NCBI RefSeq assembly: GCF_019112545.1
Contig: NW_025064960.1
Coordinates: 1-12,500, forward strand
Direction of reading: 5' to 3'
Origin: Guyanagaster necrorhizus
Taxonomy: Eukaryota > Basidiomycota > Agaricomycetes > Agaricales > Physalacriaceae
DNA: 12,500 nucleotides
Below are positions 9,517 to 12,500 of this stretch, piece by piece. Made by a program: the position numbers and the translations under genes. How positions within the stretch are numbered: the first letter of the stretch is position 1; the number at the start of each line of letters is the position of its first letter. The notes under the pieces are model-generated. The model made no database searches. It saw only the letters and a program-made list of their open reading frames with translations, and had not been told where the DNA came from.

Positions 9517-10137
9517 ACTACTTTCTGAAATGTAGACCAACCTAAGCTAGCTATATAAACAGTTACTGACTTGGTAAACCTGCAAAGGTTCATCTTTGGC
9601 AACTGGGAGTTTGCTAAATGATTAAAGACTCAGTCAAAGTGATAAACGATGTTTGGATAAGCATTTAAAGGCCTACCAAAGCTAAGTGTCAATGACAGCA
9701 AGCAGATAGACAACCAAGCAAGCCTGCATTAGAAAACAGATTGCAATGGTAAGTCAAATGTGTAGCACTAAGTAAAACACATAGCAAGCAAGCAAGACTA
9801 CTGAAAGCTAAGCATTAATGATGGCAAGCAAGCAAAGCTAAGGATATGGATAGCACATAGCTAAAGATCAGATAGCAGAGCCCACCAACTAAAGAAAATG
9901 TATTGCAAGATAAACACCAAGTAAGCAAAGCTTAGCATTAAGCATAATAAATGCACTAAGCAAAACACATAGCAAGCAAGCATGACTACCAAAAGCTAAG
10001 CATTAACTATAGCAAGCAAGCAAAGCTAAGAATACAGATAGCACACAGCTAAAGATCAGATAGCAGAGCCCACCAACTAAAGAAAATGCATTGCAAGATA
10101 AACACTAAGCAAATAAAGCTTAGCATTAGGTATAAAA
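9517..10137 (-). other. rDNA upstream spacer (5' ETS/IGS), decayed
   Basis: This lies immediately upstream of 18S nucleotide 1 on the minus strand, which is where the 5' external transcribed spacer and intergenic spacer sit. It has no coding sequence and is rich in AAGCAAGC-type repeats. The assignment is by position; spacer sequence is too variable to recognise directly. I could not place a Pol I promoter. Confidence 0.65.
9765..10137. repeat. 188-bp tandem repeat, two copies plus a diverged partial copy
   Basis: Unit 1 (9765-9952) and unit 2 (9953 to about 10137) both start with gcactaag. They share acacatagcaagcaagca, the block gatcagatagcagagcccac followed by caactaaagaaaatg, and gcttagcatta. 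Differences are mostly transitions. A more diverged partial unit (ctaccaaagctaag, cagcaagcaga) precedes them at about 9672-9764. Subrepeats of this size are common in fungal rDNA spacers. Confidence 0.85.
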
Positions 10138-10688
10138 AGGCTGGCCACATTAATGCTTTGTTACTAGATTGTTCAAAGCTATTAACCAAGATACTTTATC
10201 TTCTGGATCTCACAAATTCAAGGAACAATTCACTCAGTCAACAAAAAAGCCAACCAAGTTTATGCTCTTTAAAGAGAACTATCAATAACCAAAGCTAATA
10301 CTTACAGTCAAGGTGGATTCTCAATTCATTAGTTGCTTCAGTATTAGCTATAAGCTAGTAATCTGCAACCTTCACTCAATGTGAACACTAAGAAAAATCC
10401 TAGTACAGTTGACTATCTCACAATACATGATATCGAAATATATAATTTTGACTTTGTATTTAGATTGGGCTGGAATGCAGTTGGAGAGCAGGAAAATAGA
10501 CTAAAAATGCATATCACATAATGCATATAGTTTTAGTTAGGAATATGTATTGTCAGATCAAAAATTATAATAAGCTGATATAATATTATATATATATTAG
10601 AACAATAAAGAACATAATTTGTTTGTATGGACTATGACAAATATTAAAAAAATTATTATAAAGTGATGCAGCTTATATCTCTATAAAC
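10138..10688. other. Gene-free AT-rich stretch between rDNA spacer and transposase
   Basis: I see no coding sequence, RNA gene or repeat I can name. The first part may be further rDNA spacer. The part around 10560-10660 is very AT-rich (tatatatatatt) and may be the 5' flank of the DNA transposon. No terminal inverted repeat could be identified, because the other end of the transposon is outside the window. Confidence 0.5.
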
Positions 10689-12500
10689 ATGTCTTCTGAA
10701 CCAACATGAAAACCACCTGCTAAATCTGGAAATCCATATAAGCATACAAAACAAAAGGAGAAAGTCTCAATATACACATCATCAGCTCAGCCTCTAAAGT
10801 AGATCTTCTGCCCATATCTCACAACAGAAGACTGGCTTGTAGTATTTAAACATGTTGATAACCATCCTTTTTATCAACATGCTGACATTGTGGTATATTT
10901 TACAAACCAAAAGGAAGGTACACTACTCTTTATCCAATCAACTCTTTTATGGAAACTGGCATCTCATACAAAAATCAAACAGCATGCAAACGAGAACCCT
11001 AATGCACTATTATCCAAAAAGTCTTGTATTGTCACTTAACCTAATGTGGAGTATACTGTTACATCCTGATATCAGAACATGCAGCTCCAAGATGAGACTG
11101 TAACTGATACAATGCTGATAGAGAAGCGAAATCAGATTGAAAATCTGATGAATATTCCAGAGGATCAGTGTTTGAAAGGAGAGAGATGGTTGAGGTCATT
11201 CTGTAAGGCATGAAAGATTCAGGAGATTTGGCAGCATAAAGAAGCAGGCTCAGTGGATATGATAGCAGTAGAAAAAGAACATGTGTATCTTCACAGCATT
11301 ATAGTGAAATATATGATGTAGAACAGATGGAATATTGATGAATCCAGTCTTGTCATCTTTGCCATCCCAGATCATATTTTAGCATCTGGTCCTATGAATG
11401 GATGAAAACAGGACAAGTTTCACATTACCATGTGTTTTGCTGTGAATGCAGATAGGAGTGAGCAGATGCTAGTTGTTTTCATTGGCAAGTCAAAGCAACC
11501 ATGGTGTTTCAAGAAAAAGAGTCCAACAGCAATAGAATTCTATTATCAGAATAACAAGAAGATCTGAATAATGAGCAAAATATTTACAGGATGGGTGAAG
11601 ATGTTTGATTTAAAGATGAAGAGGAAGATGCAGCAGGTTCTGCTGATCTTGGACAACTTTTGAGGGCATTCCATTGCTTATACACTCTATAACACAAAGC
11701 TGGAGTTCTTTGAGCCCAATATGACTCCATATGTTCAGCTGCTAAATGCTGATATTATCTGCTGCTTCAAGGCACATTATCAGAATGTCATATGTATCCA
11801 TACACTTGATTTTGATAATCTTGGAGAGTCTGAGATCTTCAAGCTTGATCTCTTTGAAGCTATAATTATTGCTTGTGATGCTTGGGCAAATGTCAGCAGT
11901 GAAATAATAGCAAACTGCTGGAAACACATCAGTATAATGCCTGACAATGCATCTGAGTCACAGTCTACCACATTATCCAATGATTTCCAAGATGTCTCAC
12001 TCCTTAAGTCTGCATAGAATCTTGTTCATGACTTTGCCTCAACAGACAAATACATGCTTCCAGAGATTGAACATGCATTGCAGGATTTGCTTGGAAACTA
12101 ATATGCTGATGCTAACTGGCATCCTGCTCTTATGGCTGTTATGAATGCAGAGAATGATGTTGGTAAAGCACTGAAGGCAGTCAATCAATTGGCTTCTTCA
12201 TTACAGTCAAAAATGAACACATCTCCCATCTAAATTGTCTCCATTCAACAGCTCCAGACAGCAGAGATAATATTGAAGGATCATCTTGTCAAATTGAAAC
12301 AATGAAATCACATGTTTGATCCCATTCCAACCATTGAAGAGATAGTTAACTCTATTGCAGAAGAGTATACTAAAGATCTTGAGATGATGCCAACAGATGA
12401 GGAGATTGTTGCTGCTGTCAAGCATGATATTGCAGTAGAAAATGGGGAAATAACTGTCATTGATGATAATGAGGAGAAAAAAGAGAAAAAGAAGGGTGAG
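10689..12500 (+). pseudogene. pogo/Tigger-type DDE transposase pseudogene (3' end beyond window)
   Basis: One + strand frame runs from ATG 10689 to the window end (604 codons). Parts in order: a DNA-binding N-terminal region (QSTLLWKLA, NPNALLSKK), a CENP-B/Tc5-type helix-turn-helix stretch (GERWLRSFCKA, HKEAGSVDM at about 11178-11263), then the DDE domain: WNIDESSL (first Asp), AVNADRSEQ, VFIGKSKQPWCFKKKSP, LLILDNF (second Asp), LEFFEPNMTP, and LNADII-CFKAHY where the family has a PLDAGII-like motif, so the third Asp appears changed to Asn. The C-terminus is acidic and lysine-rich. There are 13 in-frame stops (10707, 10800, 11037, 11067, 11211, 11319, 11403, 11565, 11661, 12015, 12099, 12231, 12303) and no frameshift. 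The stop at 11565 sits at a conserved Trp (NNKKxWMT), as TGG to TGA would give. The longest open piece is 11664-12014. It would have cut and pasted its own transposon. Family assignment is from memory of fungal homologues. Confidence 0.85.

Noticed and set aside
9672..10137. CRISPR-like array
   Set aside because: The repeat unit is 188 bp, contiguous and without unique spacers, and the setting is a eukaryotic rDNA spacer.
10852..11103. + strand frame of 83 codons at 10852-11103
   Set aside because: It is in another frame from the transposase; the transposase frame gives the recognisable N-terminal text over the same bases.
11742..12425. Minus-strand and alternative-frame ORFs at 11742-12425
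   Set aside because: They overlap the transposase frame, whose sequence matches a known family; these are shadows.

Overview
This window is a degraded, transposon-filled edge of a ribosomal DNA locus. It is probably from a mushroom-type fungus (Basidiomycota, likely Agaricomycetes). That guess rests on recall, without a database search: the 18S sequence reads like a basidiomycete 18S, and both the LINE and the pogo-type transposase resemble families I know from Agaricomycetes.

Layout on the + strand. Bases 1-50 are an intact piece of 18S rRNA on the minus strand, around the universally conserved '790 loop'. Bases 51-8506 are one long non-LTR retrotransposon (LINE), also on the minus strand. 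It has a poly-A tail (T-run 46-59), a 3' UTR, a very large ORF2 (5435 down to 345; endonuclease, reverse transcriptase, RNase H, zinc motif), a 1.08-kb spacer, an ORF1 with a CCHC zinc knuckle (7792 down to 6515) and a 5' UTR carrying a ~108-bp tandem duplication. A 17-bp target-site duplication flanks the element (34-50 and 8507-8523). Bases 8507-9516 are the 5' ~1,010 nt of the same 18S gene, ending exactly at 18S nucleotide 1. Bases 9517 to about 10140 are upstream rDNA spacer (5' ETS/IGS) with two 188-bp tandem repeats. Bases 10138-10688 show no gene. Bases 10689-12500 are a + strand pogo/Tigger-type DDE transposase pseudogene, cut by the window end.

No intact protein gene is present. All three transposon reading frames are full of stop codons (23 internal in ORF2, 13 in ORF1, 13 in the transposase), yet each can be read in a single frame with no frameshift. 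Decay has therefore been by G:C to A:T substitution and not by indels. CpG is almost erased: by eye, eight CpGs in bases 1-447 and about eight in the remaining 12 kb.

The most interesting points are the full-length LINE inside a universally conserved 18S site with a readable target duplication, and the sharp change from undecayed to heavily decayed DNA inside the 3' end of that LINE.
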